DNA from: Thermosulfuriphilus ammonigenes
GTDB lineage: Bacteria; Desulfobacterota; Thermodesulfobacteria; Thermodesulfobacteriales; ST65
Direction: 5' to 3'
DNA length: 64,000 nt
NCBI RefSeq assembly: GCF_011207455.1
Contig: NZ_CP048877.1
Location: 302,576 to 366,575 of the forward strand
Made by a program: the position numbers and the translations under genes. Position 1 is the first letter of the stretch; the number at the start of each line of letters is the position of its first letter. This document shows positions 25,365 through 35,300 of this stretch, piece by piece. The notes under the pieces were generated by a model. It ran no database searches and had not been told where the DNA came from. It was given only the letters and a program-made list of their open reading frames with translations.

Positions 25365-26291
25365 TTAAGAGTTGAAGAGGGCCTTTCTCTTCTTTATGGC
25401 ATAGCTTGAGGCCTCAAGACCAGCAATACAGCCCTCTCCCAGGGCCTTAGCTACCTGAAGGGGAGGGCCACAGATGTCACCGGCGGCATAGATCCCGTCT
25501 ATGTTAGTCTCCTGTCTCTTGTTAGTAACAATATAGGTAAACTTTTCGGGATCAAGCATGACCCCTAAAGTGGCGGCCAGCTCCATGGCTCCCTTGGCCC
25601 CAAGCTCAATAAAGAGGCCATCAAGTTCTAGAGGATGGCCGTCGTCAAGAATAACCCCTTCCAGCCTTTCCGCCCCTCGAATCTCCTTTATCCAGCGACC
25701 GAGAAGGAGCTCCACCTGGCTCTCCCGGAGCTCTTTCTCCAACTCCGGAGCCACTTTAAGATCCTTGGCGATGAGATAGACTTTGGAAGCGTATTTTAAG
25801 AGGGTTAGGGCCCCAAAGGCTGCGGCACTTTCATTGCCTACAACGGCCACCCGGGCTCCTCGGTAAAAGTTAGCATCACAGTCCACACAATAGCTCACTC
25901 CCCGACCGATAAGTTCCTTCTCCTTTTTAAGACCCAAACCCTTTCGACTGACTCCAGTGGCGAAAATCAAGGAGAGACCGTAAAATTTGCGTCCGCTTTC
26001 TGTCTCTACCATGAAGAGATCACCTTCCTGGGCGGTCTTAACCACGTCCTCCTCTACCACCGTGGCCCCAAAATGTCGGACCTGTTCCAGACCAATAGAT
26101 AACAGTTCTTGGCCATCTCTCTTCCCGGAAACGAAACAGAGATTTTCCAGGTGGGCTCGATAAAGGGCACTGGCCTGGGGATGGCCAAAAAGGATAACCC
26201 GGATCTTCTTGCGGGCGGCGTGAATCCCGGCCTGAAGACCAGCTGGCCCTGTTCCGATGATAAGCACATCATAAACCTCTGTTTCTCTCAT
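25365..26291 (-). CDS. Thioredoxin-reductase-like FAD/NAD(P) oxidoreductase
   Basis: A 308-residue flavoprotein. The FAD motif is [20 protein letters not shown], the redox-active pair is [11 protein letters not shown], the pyridine-nucleotide motif is [21 protein letters not shown], and the C-terminal FAD motif is [22 protein letters not shown]. The order matches TrxB. The NAD(P) motif GNESAA differs from the typical GGGxSA, so cofactor or partner preference may be altered. The start overlaps the yacG stop by 4 bases. Confidence 0.88.
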   Translation of the reverse strand: MRETEVYDVLIIGTGPAGLQAGIHAARKKIRVILFGHPQASALYRAHLENLCFVSGKRDGQELLSIGLEQVRHFGATVVEEDVVKTAQEGDLFMVETESGRKFYGLSLIFATGVSRKGLGLKKEKELIGRGVSYCVDCDANFYRGARVAVVGNESAAAFGALTLLKYASKVYLIAKDLKVAPELEKELRESQVELLLGRWIKEIRGAERLEGVILDDGHPLELDGLFIELGAKGAMELAATLGVMLDPEKFTYIVTNKRQETNIDGIYAAGDICGPPLQVAKALGEGCIAGLEASSYAIKKRKALFNS

Positions 26292-26494
26292 TCCTTCTTC
26301 TCCTCCTCTGGAAAATGAAGTTCCTCCACCCCCTCCGGACCAGTGGTTAAGCGATAGTCCTCTTTAAGCCAACTGCCAAGATCAATCAACTTACATCGTT
26401 CAGAGCAGAAGGGTCGGAAGGGATTTCCTTCCCAGAGGGCCTTTTTACCGCAGATGGGACAGCGAACCTTTCGAGTCTTCAGGCGACTACCCAT
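26288..26494 (-). CDS. yacG: DNA gyrase inhibitor YacG
   Basis: A 68-residue zinc protein with the YacG signature: [38 protein letters not shown], giving a CxxC...CxxxC zinc site. YacG binds GyrB and blocks DNA binding in enterobacteria. The acidic C-terminus (FPEEEKKE) is usual. It overlaps both its upstream Usp gene (16 bases) and downstream trxB-like gene (4 bases). Confidence 0.92.
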   Translation of the reverse strand: MGSRLKTRKVRCPICGKKALWEGNPFRPFCSERCKLIDLGSWLKEDYRLTTGPEGVEELHFPEEEKKE

Positions 26495-27432
26495 ATAGCC
26501 CTGTCCATAAGACCAAAGATGACTTTGGTAGAGGTGCTGCCGAGAATCATCTCCTTGAATCCGCCCTGGCCTCTGCGCCCCAGAGCCACCGTACCGTAGT
26601 TGCCCCTCTGAGCCTCATTAATGATGTCAGCAGCCACATTGGTACTACCAGTCTTTATCTTCACCCTAATCTGGTTCTCTGAAAAGTTACCCTCGGCCAG
26701 AATCTTTGAGGCCTCCTGAAAAAAGGCCCGGGCCCGTTCTTCTTCTTTCTTAAGGACCAACTCCTCTATCTCCCCCAGAAAGAACTCTTCTTCTTTGGCC
26801 ATAAAAGGCCGGAAAGAAGGAATTACATGATAAAGAACTATCTCGGCCTCTGAATCTCCGGCCAAAATAAAGCCTACGTGATCAATCACCTTAAGACAAT
26901 CCTCACAGAGATCCACGGCCAAAAGATAACGGGAATTAACTACCTGGCCGTCTATAAGCCAAACGGGAACCTCACTCTGACTCTGAATAAGCTTGTAGGA
27001 GACACTGCCCATAAAGGAGGCCGCCATACGCGAAAGCCCCCGACGACCAACGGCCACGGCATCATACTTTCCCATCCGGGCCTCAAAAAGAATATCCCGG
27101 GCCACATCTGCCCGTTGAACTAAAGCCTTGGTATGGACCCGGGAAGGAGGAAAACCATGGGAGACGAGAAACTCCTTGGCCCGGATCACAATGTCTTGAG
27201 CCAACTGGAAATGCTTGGCTTCTATCTCTTCCACCAGTTTCCAGCGCTTAACCTCATGGAGGGCCGGATTTACCTGACGCAGATGGGAAGGCACCGGTGG
27301 AGCAATAGAGACGATAGTGACCTCAAAATCAGAACGCCGGGCAAAGAGTTCACTAATATAAGCCAAGACCCGTTTGGCGTTAGGTGAGCCATCACTAGCC
27401 ACCAGGATGTGACGGGAGAGTTTTTCAACCAT
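26479..27432 (-). CDS. Tandem-domain universal stress protein
   Basis: The ATG at 27432 gives [26 protein letters not shown], the usual start of a Usp domain; an upstream ATG at 27495 adds 21 unlikely residues. Domain 1 (about 8-150) ends in [25 protein letters not shown]. Domain 2 (about 155-315) ends in [25 protein letters not shown]. Each carries the GRRG-x(9)-G(S/T) ATP-binding pattern. Tandem Usp proteins respond to starvation and oxidative stress; the exact role is unknown. Confidence 0.88.
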   Translation of the reverse strand: MVEKLSRHILVASDGSPNAKRVLAYISELFARRSDFEVTIVSIAPPVPSHLRQVNPALHEVKRWKLVEEIEAKHFQLAQDIVIRAKEFLVSHGFPPSRVHTKALVQRADVARDILFEARMGKYDAVAVGRRGLSRMAASFMGSVSYKLIQSQSEVPVWLIDGQVVNSRYLLAVDLCEDCLKVIDHVGFILAGDSEAEIVLYHVIPSFRPFMAKEEEFFLGEIEELVLKKEEERARAFFQEASKILAEGNFSENQIRVKIKTGSTNVAADIINEAQRGNYGTVALGRRGQGGFKEMILGSTSTKVIFGLMDRAIWVVA

Positions 27433-27518
27433 GTTCCAAGTATAGGGACCCCTTACCGACAAGACAAGCCCGATTAGGCTTTTATTGACAAACAAGACTT
27501 ATCTGTTACAAGCCCCTC

Positions 27519-28586
27519 ATGGGGGAAGAAAAAGTCGTCATTTTAGGGCTATCTCCCCATAGAGTGGAGTTCCTTCCTTTGCTTACCCCACTCCTAAAAG
27601 GAAAGGATCTAATCATCCTTGAAGAACCACCCCACCCGGCCTGGAAAAGCTATCTTCAAGGAGACCTTGGCCCTGAAGAGCTGGCAGAGGCCCTTGAGGC
27701 CGGATTCCCAACGTATAGCAGTAAGATGGCCCGTATTCTTAAGGGGTTTTGGCTTGGGGGAGCCAAAATCTGTCAGGTGGAACCTTACCTGGAGGGGCTA
27801 CTGGAGATCCAGACCCTTTTAGAGGAAGGTCTTTCCCCAGAGAAGATAGCCACCCTAGATCAGCGATTCGGTATTATATACCAGATGGAACACCAAACCA
27901 CCGCTACCCTTCTTGACTTCTATGCCTCCCTCGGAGCCACCTTTGATACAATGGTCGCCCGGGTCAAGGCCTTTGCCCAAGCAGATGCCCAGCGCATTCG
28001 GCTAAGAGATCAGCTGCGAGCTGAGGCCATCTTTCAGATCATCAAAGCCTCGGCCCCTAAAAGTATTTTCGTTGAGGCCGGATACATACATGGACGTCTC
28101 TCCTACTTTATGGCCAAAAAGATCAAGACCCTCGGATATCGCTTGATTTGTAAAAACCTCCTCATTGAGGCTACTCAAAAACTGATCCGGAGATGGCCTC
28201 AACTGCCCCGAGCCTTTCTCCCTGCTCCCGGCGATGGTCTTACAGCCTCTTATCTCTTTAAACGTGGCCAGCAACAGCGAGACCTACTTGCCGCTAGAAG
28301 TTTGATATATATCAAACTTATCACCAAAGAAGAGCTCCTTCCCTCTCCAGAGATCCCTTTCCCCCATCTTTTAGACGAGCTTTACTGGAAGTTGTTCGTC
28401 TCTCGCCTTGACTACCACCATTGTCGCCGCATTATGGAAAAGATCCGCCTGCTTGGCACCGAGGAGGCCCGGCAACGGGCTCTAAAGATAGCTTCAGACT
28501 TAGGCATAAAGATCAATGATTTGCCCCCGCTCTTTGACAACTACCACCAGGGCCCGGGCATCATACAGGCTAGGCCCCTTTCCTGA
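27519..28586 (+). CDS. Conserved-looking cytoplasmic protein of unknown function
   Basis: I do not recognise this 355-residue protein. It has no signal peptide or membrane helix. A first beta strand (EKVVILGLSPHRVEFLPLL) and a later IFVEAGYIHGRLSYFMAKKI suggest an alpha/beta fold. The central part (QMEHQTTATLLDFYASLGATFDTMVARVKAFAQADAQRIRLRDQLRAEAIFQII) is strongly helical. It is divergent from the Usp gene, with 86 bases between them. Confidence 0.6.
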   Translation: MGEEKVVILGLSPHRVEFLPLLTPLLKGKDLIILEEPPHPAWKSYLQGDLGPEELAEALEAGFPTYSSKMARILKGFWLGGAKICQVEPYLEGLLEIQTLLEEGLSPEKIATLDQRFGIIYQMEHQTTATLLDFYASLGATFDTMVARVKAFAQADAQRIRLRDQLRAEAIFQIIKASAPKSIFVEAGYIHGRLSYFMAKKIKTLGYRLICKNLLIEATQKLIRRWPQLPRAFLPAPGDGLTASYLFKRGQQQRDLLAARSLIYIKLITKEELLPSPEIPFPHLLDELYWKLFVSRLDYHHCRRIMEKIRLLGTEEARQRALKIASDLGIKINDLPPLFDNYHQGPGIIQARPLS

Positions 28587-28707
28587 AGGATAGGTAAAGA
28601 CCCGCCTCCGGGGTTCTTCAAAGTGGGGACTTGATGATTTTTTATCGCTTCTAAGCGATGTTGGGTCATAAATGATGGAAAAATTGACACTTTCAACTCT
28701 CATCTCT

Positions 28708-28734
28708 TAAAGTATTCTGACCCTCAACCGATAA
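28708..28734 (+). promoter_or_regulatory. Sigma28 (FliA) flagellar promoter of the flgM pair
   Basis: TAAA (28708-28711), then exactly 15 bases, then ACCGATAA (28727-28734). This matches the sigma28 consensus TAAA-N15-GCCGATAA at all but one position. It lies 20 bases before the start codon of the gene preceding flgM. A sigma28 promoter driving the sigma28 inhibitor is the classic feedback arrangement. Confidence 0.85.
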
Positions 28735-28753
28735 GAAATACGAGGGTGAGAGT

Positions 28754-29161
28754 ATGAACATACTTAATAACCATATCCAGCATGTCATTCGTACCTACGG
28801 ACGCCAAATGGGAAGCGGCTTTCGGGCCTTGCGCCGCACTGATTCTACTCCTAAACTGGATTTGGTTACCATCACCCCTGAGGGAAAAAGGCGTCAACTT
28901 CTTGACAGGTTGACCTCTCAGATCATGGAACGCCTCCTTAAAGGAGGTAATGAATTGCCTCCTGAGGCCCTTAAGGAAGTGGCCGTTCAGGAGGGGCTTG
29001 ATGTTGTCTCCGGTAAAGTTAAAGATGGAAAGTTTGTTTTCCGATTATATCATCCCGAACAGGGCGAAGTCATCAAAGAGTTAGATCTGGAACAAATGGC
29101 CGAAGTGGCTAAAAAGATAGCCGATCGTCAGCTAAAAGAATTAGAGGAGAAGGAGCTATGA
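28754..29161 (+). CDS. Small protein co-transcribed with flgM, function unknown
   Basis: A 135-residue soluble protein rich in charged helices: RRQLLDRLTSQIMERLL, PPEALKEVAVQEGLD, and LEQMAEVAKKIADRQLKELEEKEL at the end. Between them is a short beta-type stretch (KFVFRLYHPEQGEVIKELD). Desulfovibrio-type genomes have a similarly sized unnamed gene next to flgM. Its start follows a sigma28 promoter, and its stop overlaps the flgM ATG (ATGA), so a flagellar role is likely. Confidence 0.75.
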   Translation: MNILNNHIQHVIRTYGRQMGSGFRALRRTDSTPKLDLVTITPEGKRRQLLDRLTSQIMERLLKGGNELPPEALKEVAVQEGLDVVSGKVKDGKFVFRLYHPEQGEVIKELDLEQMAEVAKKIADRQLKELEEKEL

Positions 29162-29469
29162 AAATTATAGACCTTTATCAGAAGCTAGGCCAGACCAATC
29201 CTCTGGAGCAGAGTCGTCAAGCCCAGGAAACAGCGCAAACCCAAAAGGCTCAAGAGGCTCAAAGCCAACCGCCGCAGGGGGACCGGGTGGATCTCTCTCA
29301 AACCTCAAAAGATCTCAAAAAAGTTCAGGCCGTCTTAGAAAACACACCTGATGTCCGGGCTGATAAGGTTCGGGCAATCAAGGAGCAAATAGAAACCGGA
29401 ACCTACCAGGTAGATTCCAAAAAGGTCGCCCAGGCCATGTTAACTGACCTCCTCAAAGATCTAGGTTAA
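29158..29469 (+). CDS. flgM: Anti-sigma28 factor FlgM
   Basis: A 103-residue protein: an N-terminal disordered Gln/Ala-rich part (QAQETAQTQKAQEAQSQPP), then DRVDLSQTSKDLKKVQAVL, and the sigma-binding C-terminus VRADKVRAIKEQIETGTYQVDSKKVAQAMLTDLL. That last block is the FlgM signature. FlgM holds FliA inactive until it is exported through the finished hook-basal body. The gene is translationally coupled to the upstream small protein and is driven by a sigma28 promoter. Confidence 0.93.
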   Translation: MKIIDLYQKLGQTNPLEQSRQAQETAQTQKAQEAQSQPPQGDRVDLSQTSKDLKKVQAVLENTPDVRADKVRAIKEQIETGTYQVDSKKVAQAMLTDLLKDLG

Positions 29470-29487
29470 CTCCTGCCCTCCTGCCAG

Positions 29488-29522
29488 AAGGGGGGAGGTT
29501 TCTCCTCCCCCCTTTGATTTTT
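29488..29522 (+). terminator. Rho-independent terminator of the flgM operon
   Basis: The stem AAGGGGGGAGG/CCTCCCCCCTT has a 5-base loop and is followed by TGATTTTT, 19 bases after the flgM stop. Confidence 0.9.
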
Positions 29523-29653
29523 GCTTGACCCAATCACTCCTAGAAGCACCGCAGAATTAAAGCGTCTTGGATGATTGCCTCTAAAGCCCTCTCCTTTAAG
29601 GGCCACCTTCTCCATGATTATCTTTTTATAAAAACTTTCCCTGGAGGAGATAA

Positions 29654-30784
29654 GTGTCAGAGCTTGAACTTCTTAAAAGATCTCTTCCTCAGAGGTTTAA
29701 AAAGAGCCCTGAGGAGATGCTTAAGGCCCTTGAGGAAGGACGCCTCGAACCCATGTCCATGGTATCAGGATTCAGGGTAAAAAAGGGGCTCTGGGGTCTT
29801 GAACCAGGAACTGTTTTAACCCCAGAGTGGCTAATCCCGGCTTTCCCCCGAATTCCTCGACTTTTCGTTCTCAAAGAAGGGCTGAGGCGCAACTTCACCG
29901 GACCTTTCTACGCCGAGGAAAAGATAGAAGGTTATAACGTCCGTCTGGTCAGGCTATCAGGGAAGATAGTCGCCATTACTAGACGTGGCTATATATGTCC
30001 TTTTGCCACCGATCGTTGGCCCGATTTCCTCGATCTTGAGGCCTTTTTTGATAGATACCCCCACTTGATGGTCTGCTGTGAGGTAGCCGGACCGGAGAAC
30101 CCCTTTCTTACCGAATGGCCGCCGTATATCTCCCGTGATATAAGATTCTTTGTCTTTGATCTGCTGGATCTCTCCACAGGTTGTCTCCTCAGTCCGGAAA
30201 AACGATATCGCCTGACAGAAGAATTTTCCTTCCCGGCCCCTGAGGTACATGGACCGTTCTCTGCCCACCAGTGGCAGGAGGTAGCTGAAATCCTCAAACG
30301 CTACGATCGAGAGGGTCGAGAAGGCCTTGTCTTTAAAGAAAGACAGGGCCAACGAGTCTTTAAGTATGTAACGCCCCGTTCAAATCTTGAAGACCTCCGG
30401 GTCTCTATAGCCTTTGCCGGAGATCTCCACCCGGCTTACTACCTTCACCGAATCATTCGCCTGGCCTTAGCCCACTTAGAACTGGAGGAAAGAAGGGATG
30501 AAGAACTCTGGCGAGACTTTGGTCAGGCAGTCTTTCCTCCCCTTCTTTCTGCCCTCAAAGAGGTCAAGAGAGGGGGGAGAATCACCGAACAGTTCCGAAT
30601 AAGATTGCGAAGCAAGCTGGCCTTTGAAAACCTTCTAAAGCACTTCGCCAAGACCCAGGTGAGGATTAAAATTCTTCATCAGAGCTGGGAAGATGGCTAT
30701 CTGGTGGTGACCTTTTCTAAGGAATATCCCCGATCCACAGACTTCTGGGCTAGCAAGCTCTCAGGAGCGCCGGAGGTGGACTAA
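29654..30784 (+). CDS. ATP-dependent RNA ligase, Rnl3 (Pab1020-like) family
   Basis: A 376-residue protein from a GTG start with GGAGG 7 bases upstream. The nucleotidyltransferase lysine is in motif I, EEKIEGYNVR (KxxG); motif Ia/III elements AITRRGYICPFATDRW and VCCEVAGPENPFL follow. Motif IV is EGLVFKERQGQRVFKYVTP, with the motif V lysine in VFKYV. The C-terminal 130 residues form the dimerisation region of Rnl3 enzymes, known mainly from archaea and a few thermophilic bacteria. The in vivo substrate is not known. It faces its usual partner (PIN protein) with a 24-base 3' overlap. Confidence 0.9.
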   Translation: MSELELLKRSLPQRFKKSPEEMLKALEEGRLEPMSMVSGFRVKKGLWGLEPGTVLTPEWLIPAFPRIPRLFVLKEGLRRNFTGPFYAEEKIEGYNVRLVRLSGKIVAITRRGYICPFATDRWPDFLDLEAFFDRYPHLMVCCEVAGPENPFLTEWPPYISRDIRFFVFDLLDLSTGCLLSPEKRYRLTEEFSFPAPEVHGPFSAHQWQEVAEILKRYDREGREGLVFKERQGQRVFKYVTPRSNLEDLRVSIAFAGDLHPAYYLHRIIRLALAHLELEERRDEELWRDFGQAVFPPLLSALKEVKRGGRITEQFRIRLRSKLAFENLLKHFAKTQVRIKILHQSWEDGYLVVTFSKEYPRSTDFWASKLSGAPEVD

Positions 30785-31363
30785 CGACTCCACCGTTTCC
30801 CTAATTTCCTCCGGGCATATCCACCTAAGTCCCAATTTATCGGCCAGGTTAAGAACCCCTTGGTCGGCCGAAAGAAGTAAACCATCAAGTTCCATGGTCA
30901 GGAGAACGAGTTCAATATCCTCCTTGCTATCGACGATCCCTTCTCTTAGGGCTTCGCGATATTTACGCCGAAGGGTATTGATAATCTCGGCCTCCTCCCG
31001 AAAACTGGTTGATCTTACGGCCTCCTCAGCCACCCGCAACCCCTTGTTTATCCTCTGACGGATATCGTCAATAAGCTCATAGAGCAAAAAAGCGGGAATT
31101 TTCAGCTCATACTTTTTGGGAGATTTAATACGGAAGACAGCCCGGGCGGCCCGAGAGAGCTCATGGGCCTTTAATGACCTTTTAAGCTCACTGTAGACAG
31201 AAGAGGGCATGTAAACACGAAGGGAAGGGGCCTGGCCCACAAGCTCTAAAAAGTTGAGAAAGGCCCTTGTGGGCTCAGGCCCAAATTGTCGGTAAATCTC
31301 AGGATTGGTGAAGACGCTGGTATCAACTACCAGCCTTTCACCCTCGAGATCTTTGGCTTTCAC
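30761..31363 (-). CDS. RNA ligase partner protein (PIN-domain nuclease)
   Basis: A 200-residue PIN protein. The first catalytic Asp is in [19 protein letters not shown], an acidic position is in [35 protein letters not shown], and WICPEEI closes the domain. This is the protein family named for co-occurrence with Rnl3 RNA ligases, and here it sits convergently next to one. A matched RNA cut-and-join pair is the natural hypothesis. Its start overlaps the thi4 stop by 4 bases, so transcription comes from the thiazole synthase promoter. Confidence 0.88.
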   Translation of the reverse strand: MKAKDLEGERLVVDTSVFTNPEIYRQFGPEPTRAFLNFLELVGQAPSLRVYMPSSVYSELKRSLKAHELSRAARAVFRIKSPKKYELKIPAFLLYELIDDIRQRINKGLRVAEEAVRSTSFREEAEIINTLRRKYREALREGIVDSKEDIELVLLTMELDGLLLSADQGVLNLADKLGLRWICPEEIRETVESLVHLRRS

Positions 31364-32145
31364 TTACCCTGTTTTAGTCTCTCCTCAATAAGGGAGGCCA
31401 CCTTTTCCCCGGAGAGAAGCATTCCTCCGAAGATAGGCCCCATGCGAAAGGAACCAAAGGTGGCATTGGCCGCCATCCCGGTGACAAAGACGCCGGGAAA
31501 GGCCTCTTTGGTATTCTCCAGGGTGGTAGTCTCCGCCATCTCGGCCCAGAGAGACTTTTCTCCAATGATCTTGCCAGTCTCAGTAAAGAGACCTCCACCC
31601 AGCTTGCGCTCAATCACTCTTAAGACCTCGCAGTCGTGTCCGGTAGCCTCGACCACATACTTAGCGCGAACAGCCAAGGGATCCACATGGAGAGAGGCCA
31701 TTTCCACCGCCGTCCAGTTAATAACCAAACCAGTAACCCGATTTTCTCTCACCATAACATCTTCAACGCTAATAAGGTTAAAGACCTTGACTCCGGCCAG
31801 ACAGGCCTTGGAGGTCAGGGTGGTCATGCAACAAACGGCATCGGCGGTATAATAACCGTCATCATAGGGCTCAGCGGGAACACCAAGTTCCTTAAGGATC
31901 CGAGCCCCCTCCTCCTGGACAACAATTTCATTAAACATCATTCCGCCGCCCCACATACCGCCGCCGATTGAGAGTTTACGCTCAAAGACGGCTACCTTGT
32001 AACCTGCTTCGGCCAGCTTTAAGGCCGCCATCAGGCCCGAAGGCCCGCCTCCGACCACGGCGACATCGAGATCCAGGCAGTCGGAAAGCTTTTGAAAATA
32101 ACGATCAAGAATGGCCCGTGAGATTTTGATCTCGTCTAAAGACAT
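31360..32145 (-). CDS. thi4: Thiazole synthase, Thi4 family (sulfide-dependent type)
   Basis: A 261-residue protein starting at ATG 32145 after GGAGGAGG. The FAD/NAD fold reads [45 protein letters not shown], then [22 protein letters not shown] and a C-terminal [24 protein letters not shown]. Thi4 makes the adenylated thiazole precursor of thiamine from NAD and glycine. In anaerobic prokaryotes it uses free sulfide with a metal ion rather than its own Cys; the position usually occupied by the suicide Cys reads as His (VDPLAV and EATGHDCE region), which supports the sulfide-dependent type. Confidence 0.9.
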   Translation of the reverse strand: MSLDEIKISRAILDRYFQKLSDCLDLDVAVVGGGPSGLMAALKLAEAGYKVAVFERKLSIGGGMWGGGMMFNEIVVQEEGARILKELGVPAEPYDDGYYTADAVCCMTTLTSKACLAGVKVFNLISVEDVMVRENRVTGLVINWTAVEMASLHVDPLAVRAKYVVEATGHDCEVLRVIERKLGGGLFTETGKIIGEKSLWAEMAETTTLENTKEAFPGVFVTGMAANATFGSFRMGPIFGGMLLSGEKVASLIEERLKQGK

Positions 32146-32273
32146 AAAAAACCTCCTCCTTTCTTTGTTTTTGCCTGCCCCGGGCTCAAGGCAGGATTGG
32201 GGTGGCCATCGACCCCATTTGACTCCTCTCCCCTTTAGGAAGGGTGAAGGCCCCCTGGAGGAGAGTCCAAGGT
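32146..32273 (-). promoter_or_regulatory. Structured 5' leader of thi4, no THI-box seen
   Basis: The predicted transcript carries about 128 untranslated bases containing several hairpins: CCTGCC...GGCAGG near the ribosome site, TGGGG...CCCCA before it, and an imperfect GACTC...GAGTC stem around a CCCTT/AAGGG inner stem. Conserved THI-box pieces (CUGAGA and the CUGGxUAAUxCCAG pair) are absent. The leader may be a regulator of a type I cannot name, or simply structured. Confidence 0.4.
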
Positions 32274-32279
32274 GTATCC

Positions 32280-32307
32280 TACATACCCGGCCTAGGGCCG
32301 TTGTCAA
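32280..32307 (-). promoter_or_regulatory. Promoter of thi4-PIN operon
   Basis: Minus-strand TTGACA (32302-32307) and TATGTA (32280-32285) are 16 bases apart. The -35 box lies on top of the fdhA stop codon, so thi4 can be transcribed independently of the formate dehydrogenase gene. Confidence 0.65.
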
Positions 32308-35300
32308 GGCAAAGGTTCCACCCTTACGGCACAGACCTTATATTCCGGAGTCATGGTCTTAGTATCCACACCCGGGCTGGTAAGGAGGTTGACCGGGGTT
32401 TCGGGGTGATGGAAGGCCATAAAGACACAACCAGGCTGGCTCTTGTCTGTTACCTTTACCCTAACCTTGATTTTCCCCCTTCTAGAGGAAACCCGAACCA
32501 TTTGGCCATCGCGGATGCCCAAGGCCTGGGCGTCTTGAGGGTTCATTTCCAAGAGCTCTTCGGGACCGATAATTTCAAACCCCTCGGCCCTTCTGGTCAT
32601 GGAACCATTATTAAAGTGAACCAGCCGGCGTCCAGTGATGAGAATAAATGGATAGTCCCGATCAGGCAGTTCTTCTGAGGGAACATAATTGGCAGGGACA
32701 AATTTGGCCCGCCCTCTGGGGAAGCTCTCGGTATGCATCCTGGCTATCCCTGGACGACCAGGCTCCGGACAGGGCCAATGAAGACCCTCAGGCCCCAGAG
32801 TCTGATAAGAAATTCCCTTAAAGGGCGGGGCCAAACGGGATATCTCGTCCATGATCTGCCCGGGATGATCATATTTCATGGGATAACCCATAGCTTGAGC
32901 CAGACGACAGACAATCTGCCAGTCTGGCAGGGCCTCCCCCGGAGGATCAACGGCCTTAAAGAAACGCCTTACCCGCCGCTCACCATTAGTGTAAGTACCC
33001 TCTTTCTCAAAAACACAGGCCCCAGGAAGAACCACATGGGCCAACTTGGCTGTCTCTGAGAGAAAAATATCCTGGACAATAAGGAGCTTGAGAGACTTAA
33101 GGGCCTCTCGAATACATCCGGCATTACCCCCGGTTTGGGCCGGGTCATAACCAATAATGTAAAGGGCCTTAAGATCGCCTTTGAGAGCCGCTTGATACAT
33201 CTGGGGTTCCATGAGCCCCTTTTCCGTGGGAGGGGCCACCCCCCAGAGCTCTTCAAACTTTTTAATGGCTACTGGATCAGCCGGGCTCTGATAGCCAGGA
33301 AGCACATACGGCAGACAGCCCATGTCACAGGCACCCTGAACATTGTGCTGACCTCTGAGAGGATTTATTCCCGCCCCTTCACGTCCGACCTGACCGGTAG
33401 CCAGAACTAGATCAGCCAGGGCAATAACGCCCTCCGTACCACCCTTATGCTCAGCTACCCCCAGGCCGTAGAGGATCATGGACCGTTCTGCTGTAGCGAA
33501 AAGCCTAGCGGCTTCGATGATCTTCTCTTTAGGAACCCGGGTAATGGCCTCGACCCGATCGAGAGGAAATTCTTCAAGAATGTACTTCTTTAAGCCTTCA
33601 AAACCTTCGGTTCGTTCGGCAATAAAATCTTCATCATAAAGGTTTTCTTTAAAGATGACATGTAACATGCCATTAACCAGAGGAACATTGGTGCCAGGCT
33701 TTAAGGGAAGCCAAAGATCGGCCCTTCGGGCCAAATCGGTCAGACGAGGATCAACGACGATAAGTTTGGCCCCGGCCTGGGCCGCCTCCATTATTTTAAG
33801 ACCGATGATGGGATGGGCCTCAGTGCTATTGGCCCCAAAGACCATCAGGACCTGGGCTTTATAGATATCAGCAAAGGGATTGGTCGCCGCACCGGAACCG
33901 ATAGTGGCCGCGAGACCCGCGACCGAAGGCGCATGTCAGACCCGGGCGCAGTTATCGACACTATTTGTGCCGATAACTGCGCGGGCAAATTTTTGGTAAA
34001 GGAAATTTTCCTCGTTACTACAGCGAGCTGAGGCCAAAACCCCTATGGCCTGAGGTCCGAGACTGTCCCGAATCTCCTTAAGGGAAAAGGCGGCAAACTC
34101 TATGGCCTCCTCCCAGGAGACCTCCCTAAACGGGGAGTCAATGCTGGTCCGAATAAGGGGTTTGGTCAGACGATCCTTGTGGCGATAGAAGGTGTAGCCA
34201 AAACGACCTTTAACACAAAGGTTGGCAAAGTTTGGAGGAAGATTCTCATTGGCCTTGATCTCCACTATCGTGCCACATTTGGTGTGAATTTCCAGGTTAC
34301 AACCGGTACCGCAGAAGGTGCAGACACCTGGAACTTTAGTCATTTCTGAAGAGGAGGCTGGCAGAACAACTGTCTTCTTCGTTAGGGCCCCCGTAGGACA
34401 AGCATCCACACAGGCCCCGCAAGAGAGGCAATTGTCCTTGAGTCTGATGGAAATTTCCGGCACTTGGCCATCATTAATGGAAAGCTCAAGGGCTCCATAG
34501 GGACAGGCCCGCTCACACCGAGTACAGGCAATACACTTGTTGGCATCAACAATAATAAAGGGATGGCTACTGTCTACCGGAACCCTGAGGCGAGTAGGGG
34601 CGTGGGAAACCTTGGCCTGATGTTCTATGATTTGATCCCGGAAGCTACATTTAGAAAGACCCAGACAACCACAGGAAAGACAGCGGCTGGCCTCCCGACG
34701 GGCCATAGCCTCATTGAAACCGAGCTCTACCTCCTCAAAGTCTCCCACCCGGACTTCAGGAGAACGCTCGGGCATCCTCTCCTGAAGTTTTATGGTGTAC
34801 TCCTGATAGTTGCGTAAATCAACGTCCTCAAAACGACGGCCTTTTGTAAAGTTATATCGTACCGTCGAAGAGGACTTAACCTTTACCCCTCGAAGATAGG
34901 CATCAATGGCCTCAGCGGCCCGCCGGCCGGCAGCCACGGCCTGAATAACTGTTCGAGGGCCAGAGACCAAATCTCCGCCCGCAAAGATTCCCTCCAGATT
35001 GGTCTTCATAGTTGAGGGATTGGCCTTAACCGTGCCCTTGGGGGAGACAGCCAGCTTGGCCTCAAGTTCATCAAAGGTGAGAAAAGAGGTGTCTGGCATC
35101 TGGCCCTGGGCCGAAATAACCGTACCGGCCTCCATAATCACCCGGGAACCCGGTACAGGCACTGGATGACGGACACCCTTTTTGTCCGGCTCGCCGAGGA
35201 CCGTCCGGGCCAGCTCCACGGAAAAGAGCCCGTTGCCGGTAGGCTCAACACGCATGGGAGTAGCCATAAGGAAAAAGCGAACCCCTTCTTTTTCGGCTTC

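Noticed and set aside
28651-28668. Terminator at the ATCGCTT/AAGCGAT hairpin
   Set aside because: No T run follows on the plus strand and the minus-strand flank is A-rich; significance unclear.
32146-32300. TPP riboswitch upstream of thi4
   Set aside because: No THI-box consensus pieces are present.
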